32,993 nucleotides of DNA from Nocardiopsis sp. MG754419 (GCF_018207095.1 NZ_QOCZ01000114.1:1-32993); one strand, 5' to 3'. Shown: positions 1 to 8,335, counted from the first letter of the stretch. Translations and numbers: made by a program. The notes: a model not told the origin generated them from the letters alone.

Positions 1-14
1 GTGGGGCAGGGGGC

Positions 15-1340
15 TCACAGGGCGATGGCCTTTCCGTCGTCGTCCCACAAGGTCATGAGGGACAGACCGGTCTTGGGGGACCACTCGGCGGCGACGGTCG
101 TGGGTCGGCCTCCGGTGATGGCGAGGAACCGCCAGAGCGATCCGGTGTCCAGCGGCAGTGCGGAGCCGCCGGCGTCGGCCACGTACCATCCACCATCCTG
201 GGCGGGGACGGCGTCGGCCACGACCACGGGCCAGCCCTCCAGCCACGGGTCGTCGGCCAGGGCGCGGGCGTGCGCGTCCAGGGCCTGGTCCACGGTGCCG
301 CCCGCGGGTCGTGCGGCGGGACGTTCGGTCATGGACCCGGCCTTGACCGCCCGCCGGCCGTCCGGGTGGAAGACGAGTTCCCCCTCGACCTCGGTGCCGG
401 CGCGGAAGGGGCTGTCGGGGGTCTGGTCGGGGCGCGCGAAGGTCAGCGACAGCGCCGGCCGGTCGGTGTCGATCCCGTGCAGCCACGTGCGGCGGCTCCG
501 CATGCCGTCGGGGGTGAGCGCGTCGCGGTACCCCAGGACCCGCCAGGTGTCGCGGACCCGCTCTCCACTGCCGAGGATCTCCTCGGTGCGGGTGCTGATC
601 CCCACCCGGGAACGCAGCACGGCGAGGGTGCGTTCGTCGGCGCCCTCGCGGGCGAGGTAACCGTCGACCAGCAGGTGCAGCATGCCCAGACGTTCCAGCA
701 GGCGGTCCGGCCAGTGCTCGTCGCCGCCGCGCTGCGGCAGTCGGGTGACCAGGGAGGCCGCGCCGGGGGCCTTGGCGTCCACCAGGCGCTTGGCCATACG
801 GTCCCAGTGCCGGTAGCCCAGGCGCGGCACCTCGGCCAGTCCGGTGTCGACCTGGTCGTGCAGCCAGACCCGCAGTTCCTCGATGCCCGCGGTCACCGCG
901 TCCTCGCGGGCCTTGAGGGTGGCGGCGGCCTTCTTCGGGTCGGCCGGGGCGGCCACGGTGCCGGTGGCGGCGCGCTCGGCCCGGGCCGCCCGGCCGGAGA
1001 GCCAGGTGGCGACCCACTCGGGCCGGTCCTCGCGTTCGTCGACCGCTTCCTGGCTCCACAGGGAGAGAAGGGCGAGCACGTGTTTGCAGGGGATCTTGCG
1101 GCTGGGGCAGCTGCACTTGTAGCCGGGCCCCTGGGGTCCGTCCAGGTGGACGGCGGCCAGGTAGGGCTTGGCCCCGCTGCCCTTGCACTCACCCCAGACG
1201 GCGGTGGCTCCGCCGCCCTCGGCGACGACCACGCCGCGCTCGGGCCAGGAGCCGGTCTTGGCCACCTTGAGAGCGGCTTTGCGTGATGAGGGGTCCGGTG
1301 CCAGAGCCCAGACGTCGTCGGTACTCCATCGATCGGTCAC
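15..1340 (-). CDS. SWIM zinc-finger family protein
   Basis: Protein of about 441 residues with a SWIM zinc-binding motif near residues 76-87 (CSC, six residues, then CKH), the CxC...CxH pattern of this family. The motif is followed by a helix (LALLSLWSQ), as usual. SWIM domains are thought to bind nucleic acid or protein; the role of these stand-alone actinobacterial versions is not established. I chose the GTG at 1340 because relatives begin with a residue pattern like T-x-R-W just before the 'ALAPD' segment. A GTG at 1400 would add 20 residues but has no ribosome site. A TAATGT hexamer ends 7 nt before the 1340 GTG, so the mRNA may be leaderless. It stands alone on the minus strand, separated from the sugar-acid operon by a strong hairpin. 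Family call is firm; function is unknown. Confidence 0.88.
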   Translation of the reverse strand: MTDRWSTDDVWALAPDPSSRKAALKVAKTGSWPERGVVVAEGGGATAVWGECKGSGAKPYLAAVHLDGPQGPGYKCSCPSRKIPCKHVLALLSLWSQEAVDEREDRPEWVATWLSGRAARAERAATGTVAAPADPKKAAATLKAREDAVTAGIEELRVWLHDQVDTGLAEVPRLGYRHWDRMAKRLVDAKAPGAASLVTRLPQRGGDEHWPDRLLERLGMLHLLVDGYLAREGADERTLAVLRSRVGISTRTEEILGSGERVRDTWRVLGYRDALTPDGMRSRRTWLHGIDTDRPALSLTFARPDQTPDSPFRAGTEVEGELVFHPDGRRAVKAGSMTERPAARPAGGTVDQALDAHARALADDPWLEGWPVVVADAVPAQDGGWYVADAGGSALPLDTGSLWRFLAITGGRPTTVAAEWSPKTGLSLMTLWDDDGKAIAL

Positions 1341-1347
1341 AGAAGCA

Positions 1348-1353
1348 ACATTA
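1348..1353 (-). promoter_or_regulatory. Candidate -10 box for a leaderless SWIM-gene mRNA
   Basis: On the minus strand TAATGT lies 7 nt before the GTG at 1340, the spacing expected if transcription starts on the first base of the start codon. No good -35 is visible, so this is tentative. Confidence 0.35.
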
Positions 1354-1415
1354 GACAGCACCAGCGACAATCCGGACCGTCCGACGAGGTCGTCGCGCAC
1401 AAGATCGGCCGGCGG

Positions 1416-1458
1416 CCCGCCGACCTCTCCGACCAGGGGTACCGGAGGGGTCGGCGGG
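1416..1458. terminator. Hairpin terminator after the GntP gene
   Basis: A 10-bp perfect stem (CCCGCCGACC at 1416-1425, GGTCGGCGGG at 1449-1458) continues inward to about 16 bp with one G-T pair around an 11-nt loop. It lies 36 bp past the GntP stop (minus strand) and before the SWIM gene. It fits a GC-type terminator without a U-tract, as is common in actinomycetes. Confidence 0.7.
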
Positions 1459-1493
1459 TTCCGGCGGGCGGGGCCCGACGGAGCGTGCGTGGA

Positions 1494-2960
1494 TCAGGTG
1501 ACGAACGGGACCAGAAGCAGCACCATCGCCAGCCCGGTCACGCCGACCAGCGTCTTCATCACCGTCCATGACTTGAGCGTGTCCGCGACCGTCATCCCGA
1601 GGAAGCGGTTGGCCATCCAAAAGCCCGAGTCGTTGACGTGGGAGAACGCCGTTCCGCCACAGGCGATGGCGATACAGGCCAGGGCGATGAGGGCCGGGTT
1701 CGCCTCGACCGTCTCCAACAGGGGCGCGGTCAGGGTCGCCCCCGTGATCATGGCGACGGTCCCCGATCCCTGCGAGATGCGGATGACGGCGGCGGCGAGG
1801 AAGCCGAAGAGCACGATCGGCATGTCGATGCGCTGCATGCCGCCGGCCAGGACCTCGCCGAGACCGGAGTCGACGAGCAGCGCGCCGAACACACCTCCGG
1901 CCCCGGTGATGAGGATGATGACGCCGGCCGGGGCGAGCGCCTTGGTGGCCATCTCCTGGAGTTCGGTGCCCGTGCGGCCACGGCGCACTCCGAAGAACCA
2001 CAGGGTGTACAGGCAGGTCAGCAGCAGGGCGATCACCGGGTGTCCGATGAACCCGAGGGCGACGGCGGCCGCGCTCCCCTCCGGCAGGAGGAGTCCGCTG
2101 GTGGTCCCGCCGAGGATGAGCAGCAGCGGCAGCATGAGCGCGCCGAGGACGGACGCGAACCCCGGCAGGGGGTCCGTGTCCCCCCGCGCCGGAAGGCCGT
2201 CGGTCGCGTCGGCGTCCGTACCTCCGGCGGAGTCGGTGGCCGTACCTTCGGCAGCGCCTCCGTGATCTCCGGAGCCACCGACGCCCCCTCCCCCACCGGT
2301 CCCGGTGTTCACGGGGACGGTCTCGGCGGGGGCGGGCACGAAGATCCGCCGGGAGATGAACCGGCCGAACAGGGGACCCGCGACCGCCATCGCGGGCAGA
2401 CCGCAGATCACGCCGAAGACGATGACCAGGCCCAGGTCGGCGCCCATGATCCCGGCGGTCGCGATCGGTCCGGGTGTGGGCGGCACGAAGGTGTGGGTGA
2501 CGCTGAGCCCCGCGCACAGCGGGATGCCGTAGTAGAGCAGTGAGCGTCCGGTGCGCCGCGCGATCGCGTACAGCAGGGGCACCAGGATGACGATGGCGAC
2601 GTCGATGAACACGGCGATGGAGACGAGGAACCCCGTGAGGCCCAGGGCCCAGGCGAGGTAGCGCTCCGGCACCCGGTCCACCAGGGTCGTGGCCAGGCGC
2701 TCGGCGGCCCCGGCCCTGCGCAGCACCTCGCCGAAGACGGCGCCGAGCCCGATGACCAGGGCCACCTGGCCCAGGGTCCCGCCCATACGGTCGACGATCT
2801 GGTCGACCAGGTCCAGCGGGGCGGTGCCCGTGCCCAGTCCGAAGACGATGGCGGCGACGAGCAGCGCGACGAACGGCTGGAACTTGAGGCGGATGATGAG
2901 GAACAGCAGCAGGACCACGGCCAGGACCGAGGCCGTGAGGATCCAGGCGGTCTCAGTCAT
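1494..2960 (-). CDS. GntP-family gluconate/sugar-acid permease
   Basis: A 488-residue polytopic membrane protein with the GntP look: a hydrophobic start with the LxFQPFVALL segment, 'GLGAVFGEVLRRAGAAERLA', the conserved SVTHTFVPPTPGP loop around residues 153-164, and a C-terminal half with 'INDSGFW'-like HVNDSGFWMANRFLGM. The family imports gluconate or related sugar acids by proton symport. Its ATG overlaps the stop of the upstream dehydratase by 8 nt (ATGACTGA), so the two are translationally coupled and probably handle the same substrate. Oddity: the central cytoplasmic loop (about residues 209-265) is expanded with a Gly/Ala/Asp/Thr-rich low-complexity linker. The exact sugar acid cannot be read from sequence. 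Confidence 0.9.
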   Translation of the reverse strand: MTETAWILTASVLAVVLLLFLIIRLKFQPFVALLVAAIVFGLGTGTAPLDLVDQIVDRMGGTLGQVALVIGLGAVFGEVLRRAGAAERLATTLVDRVPERYLAWALGLTGFLVSIAVFIDVAIVILVPLLYAIARRTGRSLLYYGIPLCAGLSVTHTFVPPTPGPIATAGIMGADLGLVIVFGVICGLPAMAVAGPLFGRFISRRIFVPAPAETVPVNTGTGGGGGVGGSGDHGGAAEGTATDSAGGTDADATDGLPARGDTDPLPGFASVLGALMLPLLLILGGTTSGLLLPEGSAAAVALGFIGHPVIALLLTCLYTLWFFGVRRGRTGTELQEMATKALAPAGVIILITGAGGVFGALLVDSGLGEVLAGGMQRIDMPIVLFGFLAAAVIRISQGSGTVAMITGATLTAPLLETVEANPALIALACIAIACGGTAFSHVNDSGFWMANRFLGMTVADTLKSWTVMKTLVGVTGLAMVLLLVPFVT

Positions 2961-4743
2961 CGGTTCTCCCCGGGCCCGCCGCGGTGGAGGCCGACACGGA
3001 CGCCGGACCGGGGACGGGGCCCCGGTCGGTCTCCGCGCGCAGGAAACCGAAGTCGCAGCCGGCCTCGGCCTGGTTGACCTGCTCGGTGAAGAGCTTGCGG
3101 TACCCGCGGCCCGCCCCCGGCGGGGGCGGGGACGCCTCCGGTCGCGGCTCCTCCGCCCTGCGGCGCAGTTCCTCGTCGGAGACCTCCAGCTCGATGGCCC
3201 GGTCGCGCACGCTGAGGCGCACGATGTCGCCCTCGCGGACCAGGGCGAGCGGACCGCCGATGGCCGACTCGGGTGACACGTGCAGGACGATCGTGCCCGC
3301 CGCCGTTCCCGACATCCGTCCGTCGGACACCCGCACCATGTCCTTCACTCCCTGACGGGCGAGGGTGCGGGGGATGGGGATGTAGCCGGCCTCGGGCATC
3401 CCGGGGGCTCCGACCGGTCCGATGCCGCGCAGGACGAGCACGTCGTCGGCGCGGACGTCCAGGTCCTCGGAGTCGATGCGCCGGGCCAGGTCCTCCGCGC
3501 CCTCGAAGACCACGGCCCTCCCCCGGTGTTCGAGGAGGTCCTGGTCGGCGGCGGCCTGTTTGATGATCGCGCCGTTGGGGGCCAGGTTGCCCCGCAGCAC
3601 GGCGATGCCGCCCGCGGGGTAGATCGGCCGGTCGCGCGGCCGGATGACGTCCTGGGGGAAGGGTTCCTCGGAGTCGTCCAGTTCCTCGCCCAGGGTGCGG
3701 CCGGTGACCGTGAGTTCGTCGGTGTTGAGGAGGTCGCGCAGTTCCCGCAGGAGGCGCGGCACGCCGCCGGCCCGGTGCAGGTCCTCCATGTAGTGGCTGC
3801 CCGCGGGCTTGAGGTTGACCAGGACGGGCGTCTCCCGGCTCATGGCGTCGAACCGGTCCAGGTCCAGCGAGTACCCCATGCGTCCGGCGACGGCGGCGAG
3901 GTGGACGAGGCCGTTGGTGGATCCGCCCATCGCGAGCAGGACCCGGAAGGCGTTCTCGAACGCGCCCTGGGTGAGGATGCGGTCCAGGCCCAACCCCTCG
4001 TCGGCCATGCGGACGGCGCGTTGGCCGGTGAGTTCGGCGTACCGGGTCCGGTCCGCCGTGACGGCGGGCGGGGTGGCGCTGCCCGGGAGGGAGACGCCGA
4101 GCGCCTCGGCCACGCAGGCCATGGTGCTGGCCGTGCCGGCGACGGAGCAGGTGCCCACACTGCCCACGAGCCGCCCGTTGACGTCGGCGATCTCCTCGGA
4201 GTCGATCTCCTCGGCACGGTAGCGGCCCCAGAAGGCGCGACAGTCCGTGCAGGCCCCGACCCGCACGCCCCGGTGCGATCCGGTGAGCATGGAACCGGTG
4301 ACGAGCTGGATGGCGGGCTTCTCGGCGGAGGCGGCGCCCATGAGCTGGGCCGGGACCGTCTTGTCACAACCACCGATGAGGACGACGGCGTCCACCGGCA
4401 GGGCCTTGATCATCTCCTCGGTGTCCATGGACATGAGGTTGCGCAGGTACATGCTGGTCGGCTGGGAGAACGCCTCGTGGAGGGAGATGGTGGGGAACTC
4501 CACGGGGAGTCCGCCCGCCAGCATCACGCCCCGTTTCACCGCCTCGATCAGCTGGGGCATGTTGCCGTGGCAGGGGTTGAAGCCGCTGCCGGTGTCGACG
4601 ATGCCGACCACGGTGCGGTCGAGTGCGTCGTCGGTGTAGCCCGCGCCCTTGATGAAGGCCTTCCTGAGGAAGAGCGCGAACCCGGCGTCTCCGTAGTTGG
4701 TGAGGTTCCCCTGGAGACCTCGGGGGCCACTCGCTTCAGACAT
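2953..4743 (-). CDS. IlvD/Edd-family sugar-acid dehydratase
   Basis: A protein of about 596 residues of the dihydroxy-acid/phosphogluconate dehydratase family, which removes water from polyhydroxy acids using an Fe-S cluster. The three expected cysteines are visible at about C58 (NPCHGNMP), C126 (GGCDKTVPA) and C199 (GTCSVAGTASTM). The SEASG...LTNYGDAGFALFLRKAF start resembles the L-arabonate/D-fuconate-type subgroup more than housekeeping IlvD. The start is the ATG at 4743, with a GAGGG ribosome site 5 nt upstream; the in-frame ATG at 4755 is too close to that site. It overlaps the GntP permease and is divergent from a GntR/FCD regulator, the usual arrangement for a catabolic sugar-acid operon rather than branched-chain amino-acid synthesis. 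The precise substrate (gluconate, arabonate, galactonate or other) is uncertain. Confidence 0.9.
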   Translation of the reverse strand: MSEASGPRGLQGNLTNYGDAGFALFLRKAFIKGAGYTDDALDRTVVGIVDTGSGFNPCHGNMPQLIEAVKRGVMLAGGLPVEFPTISLHEAFSQPTSMYLRNLMSMDTEEMIKALPVDAVVLIGGCDKTVPAQLMGAASAEKPAIQLVTGSMLTGSHRGVRVGACTDCRAFWGRYRAEEIDSEEIADVNGRLVGSVGTCSVAGTASTMACVAEALGVSLPGSATPPAVTADRTRYAELTGQRAVRMADEGLGLDRILTQGAFENAFRVLLAMGGSTNGLVHLAAVAGRMGYSLDLDRFDAMSRETPVLVNLKPAGSHYMEDLHRAGGVPRLLRELRDLLNTDELTVTGRTLGEELDDSEEPFPQDVIRPRDRPIYPAGGIAVLRGNLAPNGAIIKQAAADQDLLEHRGRAVVFEGAEDLARRIDSEDLDVRADDVLVLRGIGPVGAPGMPEAGYIPIPRTLARQGVKDMVRVSDGRMSGTAAGTIVLHVSPESAIGGPLALVREGDIVRLSVRDRAIELEVSDEELRRRAEEPRPEASPPPPGAGRGYRKLFTEQVNQAEAGCDFGFLRAETDRGPVPGPASVSASTAAGPGRTDD

Positions 4744-4753
4744 CATCGCCCTC

Positions 4754-4765
4754 ATTATCGATAAT
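4754..4765. promoter_or_regulatory. Palindrome, candidate GntR/FCD operator
   Basis: ATTATCGATAAT is a perfect 12-bp palindrome and a rare AT-rich island here. It sits immediately upstream of the dehydratase ribosome site and about 110 bp before the divergent GntR-family gene. Position and symmetry suggest the binding site of that regulator, overlapping the dehydratase promoter/leader. Binding is inferred. Confidence 0.6.
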
Positions 4766-4873
4766 ATGTGTGATGAACACCGCAGAGCGAACCACAGGAG
4801 CCGCCACCGGCGCAAGTACCGTTGAGGGTCGGACCAGCGCAAAGGCCCATGGGGCCGGGAAAGGAGCACGGGG

Positions 4874-5569
4874 ATGCCCGAGACGGCCAAGGCCTCCGCC
4901 ACCCCACGCCGATCGGCCGCCACACTGGCCGACCTCCTGGAGGAGGAGATCGTCATCGGCGCCCGCTTCCCACGCGAACGCCTGGTCGAGGACGAACTGA
5001 TGGCCCGGTTCGACGCCAAGCGCCACGCGGTCCGGCAGACCCTCCAGGTGCTGGAGGCACGCGGGCTCGTCGAACGTCGACGGAACGCCGGCGCCTTCGT
5101 GAGGTCGTTCAGCGCCAAGGAGGTCACCGACCTCTACGTCCTGCGCGAGGTCCTGGAGGTCTCCTGCGCCCGCCTCATCGCCCTGCCGGTGCCCGCCGAA
5201 CGCCTGGAGCGCCTGGCCGCGGTACAGGCGCGCCACGAAGAGGCCGTCGAGGCCGGGGACGTGCGCGCGGTGGTCTTCTCCAACGCCGCCTTCCACCGCG
5301 AACTGTTCGCCTTGGCCGACAACGAGGTCCTCCTGGAGGCGATCAACAAACACGCCCGCATGGCCCACGCCATCCGCTCGGTCACGGTCACCTCACCGGA
5401 GTCGCTGCGACGGAGCCGGAACGAGCACCGCCTCATGCTCGACGCACTGCGCGACCAGGACACCGAACTGCTCGCCGCCACCTGCCGGGACCACCTGCTC
5501 CCCTCCCGGGACGCCTACCTCCGGCGCGTCACCCTCGCCGAGGGCCCGCCGCCCACCGGACGTGAATGA
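4874..5569 (+). CDS. GntR-family (FCD) transcriptional regulator
   Basis: A 231-residue regulator. Residues about 15-75 form the GntR winged helix (LADLLEEEIVIGARFPRERLVEDELMARF..., then the wing 'RGLVERRRNAGAFV'). Residues about 85-220 form an all-helical FCD ligand domain with the usual metal/ligand positions (LYVLREVLE, AAFHRELF, NEHRLMLDAL). AAGGAG lies 7 nt before the ATG at 4874. It is divergent from the dehydratase-GntP operon, so it most likely senses a sugar acid or its keto product and controls that operon. The palindrome at 4754-4765 is its likely site. Confidence 0.92.
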   Translation: MPETAKASATPRRSAATLADLLEEEIVIGARFPRERLVEDELMARFDAKRHAVRQTLQVLEARGLVERRRNAGAFVRSFSAKEVTDLYVLREVLEVSCARLIALPVPAERLERLAAVQARHEEAVEAGDVRAVVFSNAAFHRELFALADNEVLLEAINKHARMAHAIRSVTVTSPESLRRSRNEHRLMLDALRDQDTELLAATCRDHLLPSRDAYLRRVTLAEGPPPTGRE

Positions 5570-5576
5570 TTTTCAC

Positions 5577-5639
5577 GAACGAATGAGCAATTCCAATAAA
5601 TCACGCATTCCCCTCATTCGACCTCGATGAACGAATGCG
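5577..5639. repeat. Cluster of CGAATGMG octamers upstream of the P450
   Basis: Four near-identical half-sites lie in 63 bp: CGAATGAG at 5580-5587 (plus), CGCATTC at 5604-5610 (minus), CTCATTCG at 5613-5620 (minus) and CGAATGCG at 5632-5639 (plus). A fifth CTCATTC is at 5808-5814. The plus copies are extended by a shared GAACGAATG (5577 and 5629). The cluster lies just upstream of a good promoter, so it looks like a regulator-binding array. The binding protein is unknown. Confidence 0.5.
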
Positions 5640-5643
5640 AGAA

Positions 5644-5672
5644 TTGCCGAATCGGGAACACTTCCCTAGAAT
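5644..5672 (+). promoter_or_regulatory. Sigma-70-type promoter for the P450
   Basis: TTGCCG (5644-5649), a 17-bp spacer and TAGAAT (5667-5672) form a good housekeeping-type promoter in an AT-richer stretch. It implies a 5' leader of roughly 150 nt before the P450 ATG. Confidence 0.6.
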
Positions 5673-5832
5673 GGCGCGACCCGGCCGGCGATTTCCGACC
5701 ACGGCGTCACTCCGTCTGTCGATGACCGGTTTCTCCCCCTCCTCCCCTTCCACATCACCAAGGCAGAAACCCGTCTTCAGCGAAGGGAGGGAAGCGGCCC
5801 GCGAACCCTCATTCCGGTAGGCCGCGCACCTG

Positions 5833-7215
5833 ATGACCACGATCCGCCCCGACGGAGAACACGAGGTCTCCGCCCCCGCCCAGGGCTGTCCGGCCGACGT
5901 CACCCGCCTGTACGGCGGCGCACCGACCGGGGGCCGCGACGACCTGTGGAACCGGCTCCGCGAACGGTACGGCCCCGTGGCCCCGGTGGAGTTGGAGCCC
6001 GGGGTGATGGCCTGGGCCCTGCTCGACTACAAGGAGAACCTCTCCGCCCTCCAGCAGACGCACCTGTTCACCCGGGACACCCGACGCTGGCGTGAGGTGG
6101 TCGAGGGCCGCGTCGATCTCGCCAGGTCCCACCCTCTGATGGCCTGGCAGCCCAACGCCCTCTTCATCGACGGCGCCGAGCACACCCGCCTGCGCTCCTT
6201 CATCGCCGACGCCCTGGCCAGGGTGGACCTGGCCGCCATGTCCCGCACCGTGCGTCGGATCGCCGACGACCTGATCGACGTCTTCGTCGCCCGCGGCGAG
6301 GCCGACCTCATCGGGGAGTTCGCGAACCTGCTGCCCACCATGGTGATCAACCGGCTCTTCGGCCTGCCCGACGGCTACGGGTACATGCTGGGCGACCTGA
6401 CGGCCGTGGTCTTCGACGGTTCCGGTGGCGGCGAGGAGGCGATCGCCCGCCTCCAGCAGTACTTCGCGGGTGTGGTGGAGCGTAAGGTCGGCGACCCCGG
6501 ATCCGACCTGGTCAGCTGGATGCTCGCGCACCCGTCGAAGCCGACCCCGCACGAGGTCGGCCACCAGGCGGCCCTGCTGATCAGCGGCAGCCACATGCCC
6601 ACCACCCATCTCGTCGGCAACACCATGCGCACGCTGCTCTGCGACGACCGCATCCGCTCGGCACACGCCGACGCCCGGCTGTCCACCCCCGACCTGCTCG
6701 ACCACGTGATGTGGACCGACACGCCCTTCCAACTGCTGGCGGGGCGGATCGCGCTCCAGGACGTGCGCATCGGCGGCACCATGATCCGCACGGGCGACGC
6801 CGTGTTCATCGGGATCGAGGCGGCCCACCGCGACCCGGCGGTCCAACGCGGTGCCAACGATCCCGACACCGGTCTGGCCAGCGGCAGCCGGGCCCACCTG
6901 ATGTTCGGGGCCGGACCGCACAGTTGCCCGGCCCGGGAGCCGGCCCGACTGGTGGCCTCCACCGGGGTGAGCGCGCTCCAGGACCGCCTGGGCGGACTGC
7001 GCCTGGCGGTGGCGCCGGAGGAGTTGCGCCCGATCGACTCCCCCTTCCTGCGGGGCCTGGAGACGCTGCCCGTGTCCTTCACACCCGGGCGACCCGCCGA
7101 ACCGGTCTCCGCCCGGACGCGGCAGATGGAACAGGTCCCGGCCGTGGCCGAGGAGGAGGAACCCCCCGAGGACCTGCTCGGACGCCTGTTCCGCTGGTGG
7201 CGTGGGCGCGGATGA
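5833..7215 (+). CDS. Cytochrome P450 lacking ExxR (CYP157-like)
   Basis: A 460-residue P450-fold protein. The haem-thiolate loop is present (FGAGPHSC, Cys365), but the usual Gly two residues after the Cys is Ala (CPA). The I-helix reads ISGSHMPTTH, and downstream 'IALQDVRIGGTMIRTGDAV' and 'AAHRDPAV' match bacterial P450s. The K-helix, where ExxR should be, reads DHVMW (290-294) before TDTPFQ, so both Glu and Arg of the motif are absent. Actinomycete CYP157 enzymes are known to lack ExxR with a Trp at this place and to carry a CPA-type haem loop, so this is probably a relative. The tail (about 445-460) is a basic aromatic helix (LLGRLFRWWRGRG) that may touch the membrane. No conservon genes or second P450 adjoin it. 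The ATG at 5833 is the first start after an in-frame TAG but has a weak ribosome site. The substrate is unknown. Confidence 0.85.
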   Translation: MTTIRPDGEHEVSAPAQGCPADVTRLYGGAPTGGRDDLWNRLRERYGPVAPVELEPGVMAWALLDYKENLSALQQTHLFTRDTRRWREVVEGRVDLARSHPLMAWQPNALFIDGAEHTRLRSFIADALARVDLAAMSRTVRRIADDLIDVFVARGEADLIGEFANLLPTMVINRLFGLPDGYGYMLGDLTAVVFDGSGGGEEAIARLQQYFAGVVERKVGDPGSDLVSWMLAHPSKPTPHEVGHQAALLISGSHMPTTHLVGNTMRTLLCDDRIRSAHADARLSTPDLLDHVMWTDTPFQLLAGRIALQDVRIGGTMIRTGDAVFIGIEAAHRDPAVQRGANDPDTGLASGSRAHLMFGAGPHSCPAREPARLVASTGVSALQDRLGGLRLAVAPEELRPIDSPFLRGLETLPVSFTPGRPAEPVSARTRQMEQVPAVAEEEEPPEDLLGRLFRWWRGRG

Positions 7216-7230
7216 GCCCGGCCCCGGACC

Positions 7231-8208
7231 TCACGAGCCGACGGGTGTCTTCACCAGGTTGCGGATCGGCTCGGCCAGTTCCGTCTCGAAGAACCTGAAG
7301 AACCCCTCCGGGTCGGGCCCGGCGTTGATCAGGGCCAGGTGGTCGAACCCGGCCGAGACGAAGGACCGGACCACCTCCAGGTGACGCCGCGGGTCCGGCC
7401 CGTACCCGAACACGTCCGCCATGGCCTCGCGGTCGATCAGGGTGGTCGCCGCCTCGAAGTTCACCGGGTTCGGCAGCTCGGACTGGACCTTCCACCCGGT
7501 GAGGCCGAAGCGGAACAGCTCGCGCGCCGACTCCAGCGCGGTGCCGTCGTCGGCGGCCCACGCCAGGGGCACCTCCCCGTAGCGGGGGCCGTCCCCACCG
7601 AAACCCCGGTAGGTCTCGGTGAGCACCGTGCTGGGCTCGGTGGCGAAGAGCCCGTCGCCGTGTTCGGCGGCCAACCGCGCGGCGCGCTCACCGCCCGCGG
7701 CCACGACCACCAGCGGTGGACGTTCGGGCAGGTCGAACACGCGCGCGTCCTCCAGGACCAGGTGTTCGCCCTTGTAGGAGTGGTAGCCGCCGGACCAGAG
7801 CAACCGCATGATGTCGATGGCCTCGCGCAGCATCTCGTGGCGGGTGGTGACCGCCGGCCACCCCTTCCCCACCACGTGTTCGTTGAGGCGTTCGCCCGCC
7901 CCGACACCCAGGGTGAAGCGCTCCCCGGAGAGCACGGCCGTGGTCGCGGCCGCCTGCGCGATGATCGCCGGATGGATCCGCAGGAACGGGCAGGTCACGC
8001 CGGTGACGATCTCGATCCGCTCGGTCCGCTCCGCGATCGCGGCGAGCATGGACCAGACGAACCCCGAGTGTTCGTGACAGAAGAGCCACGGGTGGAAGTG
8101 ATCGCTGATCTCGACGAAGTCGAACCCCGCGCGCTCGGCGCGCACCGCCTGCTCGACCATCTCCCGAGGCCCATAGCCCTCGGCGAAGAGTTTGTAGCCG
8201 ACTCGCAT
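7231..8208 (-). CDS. F420-dependent LLM-class oxidoreductase
   Basis: A 325-residue TIM-barrel protein of the luciferase-like monooxygenase class, close to the F420-dependent glucose-6-phosphate dehydrogenase-like subgroup: MRVGYKLFAEGYGPREMVEQA, 'EISDHFHPW', 'ERFTLGVGAGERLNEHVVG', and a C-terminal GFDHLALINAGPDPEGFFRFF. Such enzymes move hydride to or from deazaflavin F420. The substrate here cannot be assigned. The start is the ATG at 8208, with GGAGG 8 nt upstream; the open frame continues upstream but is low-complexity. Its stop faces the P450 stop with only 15 bp between. It is divergent from the SDR gene. Confidence 0.88.
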   Translation of the reverse strand: MRVGYKLFAEGYGPREMVEQAVRAERAGFDFVEISDHFHPWLFCHEHSGFVWSMLAAIAERTERIEIVTGVTCPFLRIHPAIIAQAAATTAVLSGERFTLGVGAGERLNEHVVGKGWPAVTTRHEMLREAIDIMRLLWSGGYHSYKGEHLVLEDARVFDLPERPPLVVVAAGGERAARLAAEHGDGLFATEPSTVLTETYRGFGGDGPRYGEVPLAWAADDGTALESARELFRFGLTGWKVQSELPNPVNFEAATTLIDREAMADVFGYGPDPRRHLEVVRSFVSAGFDHLALINAGPDPEGFFRFFETELAEPIRNLVKTPVGS

Positions 8209-8274
8209 GAATACCCCCTCCCGGGTGCCCTGACCGGGACGCCCTCCACGGAAACGCCTTCGGCCGGAAAATCG

Positions 8275-8335
<61 letters not shown>

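Noticed and set aside
270..1286. 338-codon plus-strand open frame opposite the SWIM gene
   Set aside because: Antisense shadow; the minus strand has the real zinc motif.
3280..4764. Long open frame (494 codons) on the plus strand across the dehydratase gene
   Set aside because: It is antisense to a clear IlvD/Edd gene, composed of His/Gly/Val/Asp typical of GC-rich shadow frames, and has no family motif.
5833..7215. Conservon (kinase-roadblock-DUF742-GTPase-P450) context for the P450
   Set aside because: No such genes flank it; the neighbours are a GntR regulator and an F420 enzyme.
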